From: UBA2227 sp036677505
GTDB taxonomy: Bacteria; Bacillota_I; Bacilli_A; Erysipelotrichales; Erysipelotrichaceae
Assembly (NCBI GenBank): GCA_036677505.1
Contig: JAVBWK010000033.1
Span: 1 to 47,850, forward strand
DNA length: 47,850 nucleotides
Direction of reading: 5' to 3'
Each line of letters starts with the position of its first letter. Position 1 is the stretch's first letter. The notes beneath the pieces are model-generated. The model was not told the DNA's origin. It was given only the letters and a program-made list of their open reading frames with translations, and searched no databases. Shown piece after piece: positions 1 to 7,407 of this stretch. Position numbers and translations under genes: made by a program.

Positions 1-156
1 ATGTAATAATTGATATGTTCCCACATACGAAAGCCCTCAGTTGATATCTTCCCTCAAAGAGAATAATATTCAGGATACTAATATTTGACAGCTATGACTT
101 CCTCTTAACACATGTTGAGACAGTTGTATTGATGTGGCGAGGCAAGGTTTAGGCTA

Positions 157-170
157 CAGACCATGGTCTG
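157..170. other. 14-bp perfect palindrome upstream of the isochorismatase-fold gene
   Basis: CAGACCATGGTCTG reads the same on both strands and lies about 40 bases before the start codon at 212. It could be an operator, but no convincing promoter could be placed around it. The rest of bases 1-211 shows no gene; a TTGACA at 85-90 has no good partner -10. Confidence 0.4.
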
Positions 171-211
171 CAAGACATTATATATTCGATAAGCACCTAA
201 GGAGAAAAAAC

Positions 212-712
212 ATGGGTAAGAAAGCACTTGTTATCATCGATATTCAAAACGACATCACGAAACACTATAAGGAAATCATACATAACATCAACTCCGCCAT
301 TGATTGGGCTGTAAACAAGGACATGCACATCGTTTACATTAAGCACAATAATTTATCTGCAGGCACACGGACCTTCAAGCCTGATACGAAAGGTGCTGAA
401 CTTGTTCCTGAGATGAAAATCGTATCGGGAAATATCTTCCTGAAAACTAAAGGTAACGCTCTGACAAGTGAAGAATTTACCGCGTTTATCAAGAGCAATG
501 GCATAAATGAGTTTTATATTGCCGGTGCAGATGCTACCGCCTGTGTGAAATCCACCTGCTACAATATGACCCAGGCCGGTTATACTGTACATGTCATTTC
601 CGACTGTGTCACAAGCTATGATTTGAAAAAGATGGACGAAATGCTCAGCTATTACACAGATAAAGGCTGTGAAGTTAAATCACTCGCAGAATTTATTGAT
701 ATCATGGAATGA
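212..712 (+). CDS. Isochorismatase family cysteine hydrolase
   Basis: A 166-residue single-domain cytosolic hydrolase of the isochorismatase/nicotinamidase fold. The triad is visible: Asp10 in VIIDIQND, a Lys at 78 or 80 in FLKTKGNAL, and the nucleophile Cys111 in GADATACVKST. The ATG at 212 is chosen because TAAGGAG sits 9 bases upstream; an in-frame start at 134 would add a 26-residue tail with no family match and no ribosome site. Family members hydrolyse nicotinamide, isochorismate, N-carbamoyl compounds or ureas. Nothing nearby fixes the substrate, so only the class is called. The gene stands alone, with about 120 bases before the next one. Confidence 0.85.
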   Translation: MGKKALVIIDIQNDITKHYKEIIHNINSAIDWAVNKDMHIVYIKHNNLSAGTRTFKPDTKGAELVPEMKIVSGNIFLKTKGNALTSEEFTAFIKSNGINEFYIAGADATACVKSTCYNMTQAGYTVHVISDCVTSYDLKKMDEMLSYYTDKGCEVKSLAEFIDIME

Positions 713-836
713 ACTAACATCTGTTTAAAGTTTTAAAGCAATTCTTTGAAGCAGCAGAAGAGGAAGCACAGGGCAGATGATTGTTCGTTTTAAAATCTTG
801 ATGAGGATAATGTAAGGGAAACTTAGGGAGGATCAT

Positions 837-1988
837 ATGTCTAAAGTAGCCATCGTCAGTTGTGAAAGTTATGAATACAGTGAAGTCAAAAAAGCTGTTG
901 AAAGAGGATTTGAGTTACTCGGTGGTTCTTCGATGTTTGTTCAGCCAAACGAGAAGATTCTGATTAAACCGAATTGGCTGTCCGCGGATCCGCCTGAAAA
1001 ATGTGTTACTACGCATCCGGCGGTGTTTAGAGCTGTATCGGAAGTGCTGCAGAGTGCGGGAGCGATACTCACTTACGGTGACTCGCCGGCTTTTCAAAGT
1101 CCTGAGACAGCTGCGAAGCGGACGGGGATATCAGCTGTCGCTGAAGAACTGAACATCTTGCTGGGAGATTTTAAGTCGGGGAAAGAAGTCCATTTTGCTG
1201 AGGGACATCAAAACAAGAAATTTACCATCGCCAATGCCGTGATTGAAAGTGATGGAGTCATAAGTTTGCCAAAGATGAAAACCCATGGATTTCAACGAGT
1301 TACCGGTGCGGTAAAGAATCAGTTTGGATGCATTCCCGGTGCGCTTAAAGGCGAATATCATGTAAAAGTGCCAGGTGCATATGAATTTGCCAGAATGCTG
1401 GTTGATTTAAATACATGTATTCACCCAAGGTTATATATCATGGATGGAATTTATGCGATGGAAGGGAATGGCCCTAAGAATGGTACTCCAAGGAAGATGA
1501 GTGTGCTCCTGTTTTCAACCGATCCCATTGCACTGGATGCTACGTTGTGCAGATTAATGAATTTGGATCCCGCATTGGTTTTAACAAATAAAGTTGGATT
1601 GGACATGGGAGCAGGAACCTATCTGGAAAAAGATATTGAAATCCTGGGAGATTCGATCAATGATTTTATTGCTTATGATTTTGATGTCAACAGAGAACCG
1701 GAGAGACCCTATAAAAAGAGTGGCGGAATCCAATTTATCAAAAATGCGATTTCTCCCAGACCCTATATCGTAGCTGAACATTGCGTAAAGTGCGGAATAT
1801 GTGTGAACATGTGCCCTGTAGAACCCAAAGCGGTCTACTGGCATGACGGTAACAAGAGTAATCCGCCCACCTATAAGTATGACCGATGTATCCGCTGTTA
1901 TTGTTGCCAAGAGCTCTGTCCGGAAGGTGCGATTTTGATTAAAAAGCCATTCATTCGCAGGATTCTCAGTAAACAGTCAATAAAGTAA
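837..1988 (+). CDS. DUF362 protein with C-terminal two-[4Fe-4S] ferredoxin domain
   Basis: A 383-residue protein. Residues 1 to about 290 are a DUF362 domain (IKPNWLS near residue 43, then a THGFQRVTGAVKN stretch). The C-terminus carries two CxxCxxCxxxC clusters: Cys316/319/322/326 and Cys351/354/357/361. No signal peptide or membrane helix is seen, so it is probably cytosolic. Such proteins are usually annotated as iron-sulfur electron carriers or reductases of unknown partner. GGGAGG lies 6 bases before the ATG. A solitary RnfD-like subunit lies 2 kb downstream, a possible but unproven redox partner. Domain assignment is firm, role unknown. Confidence 0.88.
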   Translation: MSKVAIVSCESYEYSEVKKAVERGFELLGGSSMFVQPNEKILIKPNWLSADPPEKCVTTHPAVFRAVSEVLQSAGAILTYGDSPAFQSPETAAKRTGISAVAEELNILLGDFKSGKEVHFAEGHQNKKFTIANAVIESDGVISLPKMKTHGFQRVTGAVKNQFGCIPGALKGEYHVKVPGAYEFARMLVDLNTCIHPRLYIMDGIYAMEGNGPKNGTPRKMSVLLFSTDPIALDATLCRLMNLDPALVLTNKVGLDMGAGTYLEKDIEILGDSINDFIAYDFDVNREPERPYKKSGGIQFIKNAISPRPYIVAEHCVKCGICVNMCPVEPKAVYWHDGNKSNPPTYKYDRCIRCYCCQELCPEGAILIKKPFIRRILSKQSIK

Positions 1989-2041
1989 AGACGTCTGGCT
2001 AATTATATTTGAGAGACGATTAAACAATAAAGGTGAACCAT

Positions 2042-2815
2042 ATGAAAATAGTAACATTCAATATTCGATGTGATTGCGGAGTGGACCAGGAAAACAATTT
2101 CGAATTCAGGAAACCCTATATTCTAAGCAAACTGACACAGGAGTATCCGGATGTTATCTGTTTTCAGGAAGTGATGACTCATATGGCTTTCTGGTTGAAC
2201 GATTCCTTACCGCAGTACAATGTCATTGGCTGCGGACGAGATAAAAATCTTGGCGGAGAGCAAATGACGATCGCCTTTCGAAGGGACAGATTCTTTCTGG
2301 TAGCACTCAACAACTTTTGGCATTCAGATACTCCAAATGTTCCGGGAAGTCACTTCCAAGATCAAAGTGTTTTCCCGCGATTGTGCACAGAGTGCTATCT
2401 TATGGAGAGAGATAGCAAGAAAATCATTCGAGTCATCAATACGCATCTCGATCATACCAGTTCAGATGTAAGACATAAGGAGCTTGATTTTGTGATGCGT
2501 ACCATCCAATCAGAGTCAATGGTTAAGGAGAGTGTGACGTTTCTGGCAGGAGATTTTAACGCAGAGCCACAATCTTTAGAGATGAGAGTCATGGAATCAT
2601 ACCCGCAGTTCAAATGTCTGACTCAAGATATCGGTATGACCTATCACGGTTATTTCAAAGATGAATATCAGGGACAGCTGGATTACATGTATGCTCGCGG
2701 GAATGTTCGGTTGAAATCAGTTGAAAAATGGACGGATGAACATCATGGCGTATATCTGTCAGATCACTATCCGGTGTTGGTAACTGTAGAGACAGATTAT
2801 CATTCAGTTAAGTAG
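2042..2815 (+). CDS. Endonuclease/exonuclease/phosphatase (EEP) family protein
   Basis: A 257-residue metal-dependent phosphodiesterase-fold enzyme. The ordered EEP signatures are present: Asn7 in FNIRC, Glu43 in CFQEV, His in INTHLDH, Asp/Asn in AGDFNAEP, and the terminal SDHYPV. There is no signal peptide, so it acts inside the cell. The ATG at 2042 is preferred over the in-frame GTG at 2033 because AAAGGTG then serves as ribosome site. The family covers nucleases, inositol-phosphate phosphatases and sphingomyelinase-like enzymes. The full active site suggests a working hydrolase, but the substrate cannot be read from sequence. Confidence 0.87.
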   Translation: MKIVTFNIRCDCGVDQENNFEFRKPYILSKLTQEYPDVICFQEVMTHMAFWLNDSLPQYNVIGCGRDKNLGGEQMTIAFRRDRFFLVALNNFWHSDTPNVPGSHFQDQSVFPRLCTECYLMERDSKKIIRVINTHLDHTSSDVRHKELDFVMRTIQSESMVKESVTFLAGDFNAEPQSLEMRVMESYPQFKCLTQDIGMTYHGYFKDEYQGQLDYMYARGNVRLKSVEKWTDEHHGVYLSDHYPVLVTVETDYHSVK

Positions 2816-2861
2816 AAAACCAATCAAATTTCGAAATATGAAGTCATCGAGAGGAGTTTGT

Positions 2862-3320
2862 ATGATTAAATTTTCAGTTCTGACCTTGCGCGTCATAACG
2901 ATCCTAACCTTAGGATTTGGCGGTATCATATGTATATTAGCATTACCTTCCTTTGGGACAGCGATTGCCAGAAATTTGCCTGAGTTTGCAATATTACAAT
3001 ATCCGATCCTCATCGGATTGTATAGTGCTGCCGGATGCTTTTTCTTTGGCTTGTATCAATTTTGGCTGTTGTTGAATGGAGTTCAGAAGGAAGGTGAGTT
3101 GTCGGTAAAAAGACTTAAGGCTATCCGCATGGCCGGCATCGCTTTATGTGCTTTATATGCAATCTTTGCGATGCCAACGATATATTTGGCTGCGGATGCA
3201 CAAGATGCACCAGGACTTATTTTGATTGGATTGTATATAGGATCTTTACCACTGGGAGTAGCTTCAGTTGCCTCGCTTTTAGAGGTATTATCCAGAAAGA
3301 ATAACAGAATAAGTGCTTGA
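2862..3320 (+). CDS. DUF2975 integral membrane protein
   Basis: A 152-residue protein with about four membrane helices, matching the DUF2975 pattern (YPILIGLYSA in the middle, a short basic loop with LSVKRLKAIR, then DAPGLILIGL). The ATG at 2862 follows GAGAGGAG. In many Bacillota DUF2975 genes are followed by a small Cro/CI-type HTH gene of the YozG kind; here a DUF3788 gene follows with its own promoter, so the partner is missing. Function of the family is not established. Confidence 0.75.
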   Translation: MIKFSVLTLRVITILTLGFGGIICILALPSFGTAIARNLPEFAILQYPILIGLYSAAGCFFFGLYQFWLLLNGVQKEGELSVKRLKAIRMAGIALCALYAIFAMPTIYLAADAQDAPGLILIGLYIGSLPLGVASVASLLEVLSRKNNRISA

Positions 3321-3359
3321 ACATTCATGCATCTTTTTGAAATAAAGCAGGCATGCACT

Positions 3360-3368
3360 TGATATACT
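3360..3368 (+). promoter_or_regulatory. Extended -10 promoter for the DUF3788 gene
   Basis: TGATATACT (TGn plus TATACT) ends 20 bases before the ATG at 3389. No well-spaced -35 hexamer is visible. Confidence 0.5.
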
Positions 3369-3388
3369 GACAGAAAGGATCATTGATT

Positions 3389-3853
3389 ATGGAAAAGAAA
3401 ATACAACCGATGCTCAGAGATCCAAACATGCGACCGACACCGGAGGTTCTTTCACAGATTCTTAAAGATGTATATATTGACTACACAGTTTTTATGGATA
3501 AAGCAGAGAAACATGACATTGATGTGCAGTGGCGATACTATACCGATGGCAAACAATGGCTTGCGAAAGGCATCTGTCGATGGACGGGCAGTCGCGGCGC
3601 AAACAATGAAAAGACCGTATTTTGGCTGTCGATGTGGGAAGGGATGTTCAGAGTAACGATTTACATACCTCAAAAATATCATGATGAACTCTTAACTCTT
3701 CCGTGTGATGAAGATACGATGATGTCACTAAAGAATCTAAGACCGATGGGGAAAAGACTCAATTACTTTCCGCTAATATTTGATATCAAAAATCAGGAGA
3801 AATTTGATTCATTATTTAAGATTCTTGAAAAAATAAAAGAAAGAAGCAGATAA
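3389..3853 (+). CDS. DUF3788 family protein
   Basis: A 154-residue soluble protein resembling DUF3788: N-terminal PTPEVLSQIL, central VQWRYYTDGKQWLAKGICR, and a basic C-terminus. No signal peptide or membrane helix. The ATG at 3389 is chosen over an in-frame TTG at 3383 because AAAGGA is well spaced from it. Usually found as a single gene in Bacillota; no function is established. It has its own promoter and no coupled neighbour. Confidence 0.72.
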   Translation: MEKKIQPMLRDPNMRPTPEVLSQILKDVYIDYTVFMDKAEKHDIDVQWRYYTDGKQWLAKGICRWTGSRGANNEKTVFWLSMWEGMFRVTIYIPQKYHDELLTLPCDEDTMMSLKNLRPMGKRLNYFPLIFDIKNQEKFDSLFKILEKIKERSR

Positions 3854-3965
3854 GTTAAGATATTAACTGACTCTATTCTATTCGAATCAGATTTCGTGAC
3901 ACGATACATCAATGGTTAATCAGTCAAAATCTGTTGAGCACTGAAAAGTCAAAATTTTGAGTTTA

Positions 3966-3974
3966 TGTTATAAT
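3966..3974 (+). promoter_or_regulatory. Extended -10 promoter for the rnfD-like gene
   Basis: TGTTATAAT is a consensus extended -10 (TGn TATAAT). The expected start of transcription is near 3981, upstream of the mini-ORF at 4008. Bases 3854-3960 show no gene. Confidence 0.6.
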
Positions 3975-4007
3975 CGTAATGTTAATGTTGAAAGGGGAGT
4001 ATATTCA

Positions 4008-4025
4008 ATGATGACTGATCATTGA
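4008..4025 (+). other. Five-codon leader ORF (MMTDH) with strong Shine-Dalgarno
   Basis: AGGGGAG at 3993-3999 is the best ribosome site in this leader. It points to ATGATGACTGATCATTGA rather than to the rnfD-like start at 4040. The mini-ORF stop overlaps an in-frame TTG (4022) of the larger gene. It may feed ribosomes into that gene by reinitiation, or the large gene may really start at the TTG. Confidence 0.4.
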
Positions 4026-4039
4026 ATGGGAAAGAAACT

Positions 4040-4936
4040 ATGTTAAAAATATTCCGCACATTGTTAATAGCACTTTTACCGGCAACGCTGCTTGCCATAT
4101 ATTTCTATCGTGAAAAAGCCGTCTTTCTGATCCTTGTCGGTGTAATTACCGCCATTGTTTCGGAAGCGATTTTTCAGTTTACATTCAAACGCAAATACAC
4201 ATTTAAAGACGGAGGAGCGGCGGTCACCGGGTTGTTACTGGCCTTATCGGTATCGCCTTCAACCCCTTTATATGTGTTAGCTATCGCCACGGCGGTGGGT
4301 ATAATTTTAGGTAAGCAAGTCTTCGGCGGTTTTCCGAAAAACCTGTTTAATCCGGCTTTGTTTGGCCGTCTGTTCTTAGTTTTGGCATTCCCGACAGCCA
4401 TGACCCCATGGCTGACCCCGGTCGATATGGTATCCGCCGCGACACCGTTACAAGTATTCCGTGCTTCCGGCGAAATGGCTCCAATCTTAAATCTGTTTAT
4501 CGGAAATATCGGCGGCAGTATCGGCGAGGTATCCGCACTGGCAATATTGATTGGCGGAGTCTACATTATCCGTGAGAAGTTTGCGAACTGGCGTATCCCG
4601 GTCGGATTTTTATCCGCAATGGCTGTCGTTGCTCTATTGATGGGTCAGAATCCGTTGTTTCACATCTTCTCGGGCAGTGTCATGCTGGCCGCATTCTTTA
4701 TGGCCACCGACCCGGCAACTTCGCCGAAGTCCAATGAAGGCCGCTGGATATTCGCTGTTTCTGTTGGCGTACTCGTTATGGCTATGCGCTTATGGGGTTG
4801 GTTGCCGGAAGGTACGACCTTTGCGCTTCTTGGCATGAACTATCTGGTTCCGTTTATCAATACGGAGATGGATCGGTTAAAGGCAGAGCGTACAGCTAAA
4901 GCCAAAGAGAAAGCAAAAGAAAAATCGGGCGACTAG
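4040..4936 (+). CDS. rnfD: Solitary RnfD/NqrB-family membrane flavoprotein subunit
   Basis: A 298-residue protein with about nine to ten membrane helices. It carries the family stretch DGGAAVTGLLLAL and the motif DMVSAAT (Asp129 to Thr135), which fits the site where ApbE attaches FMN to Thr in RnfD/NqrB. RnfD normally works in a six-subunit complex moving electrons from ferredoxin to NAD while pumping Na+ or H+. No rnfA, B, C, G, E or apbE lies in this window, so a reduced or different complex is possible. The start is uncertain: ATG 4040 has a weak ribosome site, and TTG 4022 overlaps a mini-ORF. The next gene follows after 26 bases. Confidence 0.82.
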   Translation: MLKIFRTLLIALLPATLLAIYFYREKAVFLILVGVITAIVSEAIFQFTFKRKYTFKDGGAAVTGLLLALSVSPSTPLYVLAIATAVGIILGKQVFGGFPKNLFNPALFGRLFLVLAFPTAMTPWLTPVDMVSAATPLQVFRASGEMAPILNLFIGNIGGSIGEVSALAILIGGVYIIREKFANWRIPVGFLSAMAVVALLMGQNPLFHIFSGSVMLAAFFMATDPATSPKSNEGRWIFAVSVGVLVMAMRLWGWLPEGTTFALLGMNYLVPFINTEMDRLKAERTAKAKEKAKEKSGD

Positions 4937-4962
4937 TAGGATGGTTCTTATTATAAACGATC

Positions 4963-5331
4963 ATGATGAAGAACAATGAAATACCGCGATCTGAATTAGT
5001 TGCTGCGATAAGATCGGCCATTGCCAAATCGCAACGAGCTCTTACTCAGATGAATAAAAAAGGGAAGAATACCACGTTAATCAGTAGACGACTGGCAGCA
5101 TTACATCTGGGACTGGCGATACTTACTGAAGACAGCGAGTTGCTTTCTGATAAATACAAATTGGAAGATTTTCAGGAATCACACAGAATCCTGACCGGTT
5201 TACTTCCATCTATCGATCGCATATACGATAGATTAAAACCTAAAAGTCCTCAACATACTCTGCTTCAAAGAAGAAGAGTTGCCATTCAAACCATCATTGA
5301 AGAGATCGACAAAATTAGCAGCAATCAATAG
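4963..5331 (+). CDS. Hypothetical helical protein
   Basis: A 122-residue protein I do not recognise. It looks all-helical, is rich in Lys and Arg (several RR/RRR clusters), and has no signal peptide, membrane segment or Cys motif. It lies 26 bases after the rnfD-like gene and may be in the same transcript. The ribosome site is poor; a second ATG at 4966 is equally possible, and a TATAAA at 4952-4957 is very close to the start. An intrinsic terminator overlaps its stop codon, which supports it as the last gene of the unit. Confidence 0.6.
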   Translation: MMKNNEIPRSELVAAIRSAIAKSQRALTQMNKKGKNTTLISRRLAALHLGLAILTEDSELLSDKYKLEDFQESHRILTGLLPSIDRIYDRLKPKSPQHTLLQRRRVAIQTIIEEIDKISSNQ

Positions 5332-5349
5332 TTGCTAATTTTCTTTTTT
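5312..5349 (+). terminator. Intrinsic terminator after the hypothetical gene
   Basis: AAATTAGCA pairs with TGCTAATTT around a 12-base loop holding the stop codon, followed by a T-rich run (TTTTCTTTTTT). Confidence 0.65.
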
Positions 5350-5425
5350 CTGTAATTGAAATGTGCAATAATGTCATCAGGACCTGATTTCACAGGGTGC
5401 AAATATCGGGTCAGGGGGATGAAGT

Positions 5426-6127
5426 ATGCTCAATACATTTTGTATCGTAATCGCAAAGGCAGAACCTGATTCATTAGAAATTTTGGAATCCAATTCACAC
5501 ATTCAACCGACAGTTGCTATCGTGAATGCGTTGCGCGAAGTGCTAAAAGCAGATAAGATTCAAGAGCTTATCATTCGGGATCTGATCAAAATTGAAGGCA
5601 GAACTCAGTGGAAAAACGGACAGAAAATTGGACTGGATGAACTACAAACGGTTATTAAAGACTGCCTTGCAGGTAAGTGCACGTGCCGATTGAGCGCTAA
5701 TAACTTCTTTGCTCATGCAGAAGAAGATCATACGTTATTTATTGGTACTCAACTCAGTCTCGAAACCATTCAACAAATCGCCGACCCTTTGGGATTGACT
5801 GTCGAACCGTTTAAGTACTCAATCTTTACTCGGGAGTCTGATTATGAGTTTAAGACCCATCACCCGAACCTGTATAAATTTGTCGTTGGCTTAGGTTTGC
5901 TGTCATTGTTTGTGCCCATGTTTGGATATCTTGTGATAGCCACATTGCTCGCACCACAATCCAACGCATGGATGCTTTTGGGATTGTTCGGATCGTTTGT
6001 CTTCGGAGTCGGTCTCTTTAACTTCGTTGCTATTATCATGAAACAATACTTGGGACTTAAACTTTCCGTTGTGACATTTACGATCGGTCTTGCCTTGATG
6101 ACAATCAGTATTTGGTTTCAGATGTAA
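5426..6127 (+). CDS. Hypothetical protein with C-terminal membrane domain
   Basis: A 233-residue protein not recognised. Residues 1 to about 145 are soluble and contain a small Cys cluster (CLAGKCTC) and many acidic residues. Residues about 148-233 form three hydrophobic helices, so the protein is anchored with its N-terminal part probably in the cytoplasm. AGGGGG is placed 7 bases before the ATG, a strong start. The next gene, the DUF368 fusion, starts 50 bases downstream with a poor ribosome site, so the two may share a transcript. Confidence 0.65.
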   Translation: MLNTFCIVIAKAEPDSLEILESNSHIQPTVAIVNALREVLKADKIQELIIRDLIKIEGRTQWKNGQKIGLDELQTVIKDCLAGKCTCRLSANNFFAHAEEDHTLFIGTQLSLETIQQIADPLGLTVEPFKYSIFTRESDYEFKTHHPNLYKFVVGLGLLSLFVPMFGYLVIATLLAPQSNAWMLLGLFGSFVFGVGLFNFVAIIMKQYLGLKLSVVTFTIGLALMTISIWFQM

Positions 6128-6177
6128 ACAGACTCTTCTGACAATAAAGAAATGAAATCTTGGGATATGAGATAAAC

Positions 6178-7407
6178 ATGAAAAAATATGTGAACAAAGA
6201 TATATTGTTGATACTCAAAGGATTCATTATCGGATCATCGATGAGCGTACCCGGTGTGAGCGGCGGTACGATGGCTATTTTGCTTGGCGTTTATGATCAG
6301 ATGATTCACTCGATCAGTGATTTTTTCAATGACATACCGAAACATTTGCTGTTTTTAGTGAAAGTGACCTTCGGCTCTCTGCTTGGAATCGCCACTCTGG
6401 CATTTGTGATCAAGTGGCTTTTGGATACATTCCCAATCATCCTATCGTTTTTATTTATTGGTGCCGTGATCGGCGGTGTCGGACCGTTAATCAAAAAGAC
6501 CAAGGAAACTTCCATCCGCATTTCGTCTGTGATATACGTATTGATCGGGTTATCCGCGGTTCTTTTGATCGGTATGATTCCTCATGGTTTTTTCAATCTG
6601 ACCACAGGATCTGGGATTAGCCACGGTTTGATGATTTTGGTTTCCGGTATCATCATCGCCATCGCACTTGTACTGCCAGGCATCAGTACCTCCCATATGT
6701 TACTGGTGATGGGGATGTATGAAACTTTGTTGGTGGCCATCACGACCATGGATATCCTCTATATTGCCATTTTAGGCACATCGACCCTCCTTGGCGTTTT
6801 TCTGATCACCAAACCGCTTGAATGGATCATGAATCGATATACCAAGCAGACATACCTTGTAATCATTGGCTTTGTGATCGGATCCACCTCATCCATTATA
6901 AAAGAACTTGTTGTTCCGTCCGTATCTGGTAATGCGGATGCACAGTGGTGGATCATCCAAATCATCGTATCGGCAGGGGCATTTTATTTGGGATATCGTG
7001 CCATCACCTTTGTATCAGAATTATCCGAAAAATCTGAGAGCGGTGTTCAGGATAATCTGCCATTGCCTTCGGTAGTAAAAGTCATCGTTGACCGGCCGAT
7101 CGGAAGTGTTCATCCCACACATAAGGATCTTGCCTATCCGATCAATTACGGGTATATTGAAGGTATCATGGCTCAAGATGGTGAAGAGCAGGATGCTTAT
7201 ATTCTTGGGATCGATCAACCGCTGCGTGAGTTTACCGGAGTCGTTATTGCCATTGTCCATCGCATCAACGATGTTGAAGATAAGTGGATCGTTGCTGAGA
7301 GAGGGAAAACTTTCAGTAAAGAAGAAATCATGGAGCAGATCAGTTTTCAGGAACAGTATTTCCAAACAGAGATAACCCTGGTTGATATTAACGGAGGACA
7401 CCGATGA
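6178..7407 (+). CDS. DUF368 (PopT-like) membrane protein fused to a pyrophosphatase-like domain
   Basis: A 409-residue two-domain protein in one uninterrupted frame. Residues 1 to about 285 are a DUF368 integral membrane domain: MSVPGVSGGTMAILLGVYD near the N-terminus, a second VLPGIST repeat half, and eight or more helices. DUF368 proteins (PopT) are known as undecaprenyl-phosphate translocases. From Val299 the sequence turns soluble and matches the small inorganic-pyrophosphatase-like proteins of clostridia: YPINYGYIEG and DGEEQD (Asp334, Glu336, Asp339), equivalent to the metal-binding DGDPLD of family I enzymes. The linker has no stop or new ribosome site. The ATG at 6178 is the better start; a TTG lies at 6160. 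The stop overlaps the nitroreductase start (ATGA). Confidence 0.85.
   Translation: MKKYVNKDILLILKGFIIGSSMSVPGVSGGTMAILLGVYDQMIHSISDFFNDIPKHLLFLVKVTFGSLLGIATLAFVIKWLLDTFPIILSFLFIGAVIGGVGPLIKKTKETSIRISSVIYVLIGLSAVLLIGMIPHGFFNLTTGSGISHGLMILVSGIIIAIALVLPGISTSHMLLVMGMYETLLVAITTMDILYIAILGTSTLLGVFLITKPLEWIMNRYTKQTYLVIIGFVIGSTSSIIKELVVPSVSGNADAQWWIIQIIVSAGAFYLGYRAITFVSELSEKSESGVQDNLPLPSVVKVIVDRPIGSVHPTHKDLAYPINYGYIEGIMAQDGEEQDAYILGIDQPLREFTGVVIAIVHRINDVEDKWIVAERGKTFSKEEIMEQISFQEQYFQTEITLVDINGGHR

Noticed and set aside
130..198. tRNA-like stretch with TATTCGATA and GCACC
   Set aside because: No acceptor stem, D arm or anticodon arm could be paired; only isolated words resemble a tRNA.
134..211. Upstream extension of the isochorismatase gene
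   Set aside because: The 26 extra residues match nothing, include the 14-bp palindrome, and lack a ribosome site, whereas ATG 212 has a strong one.
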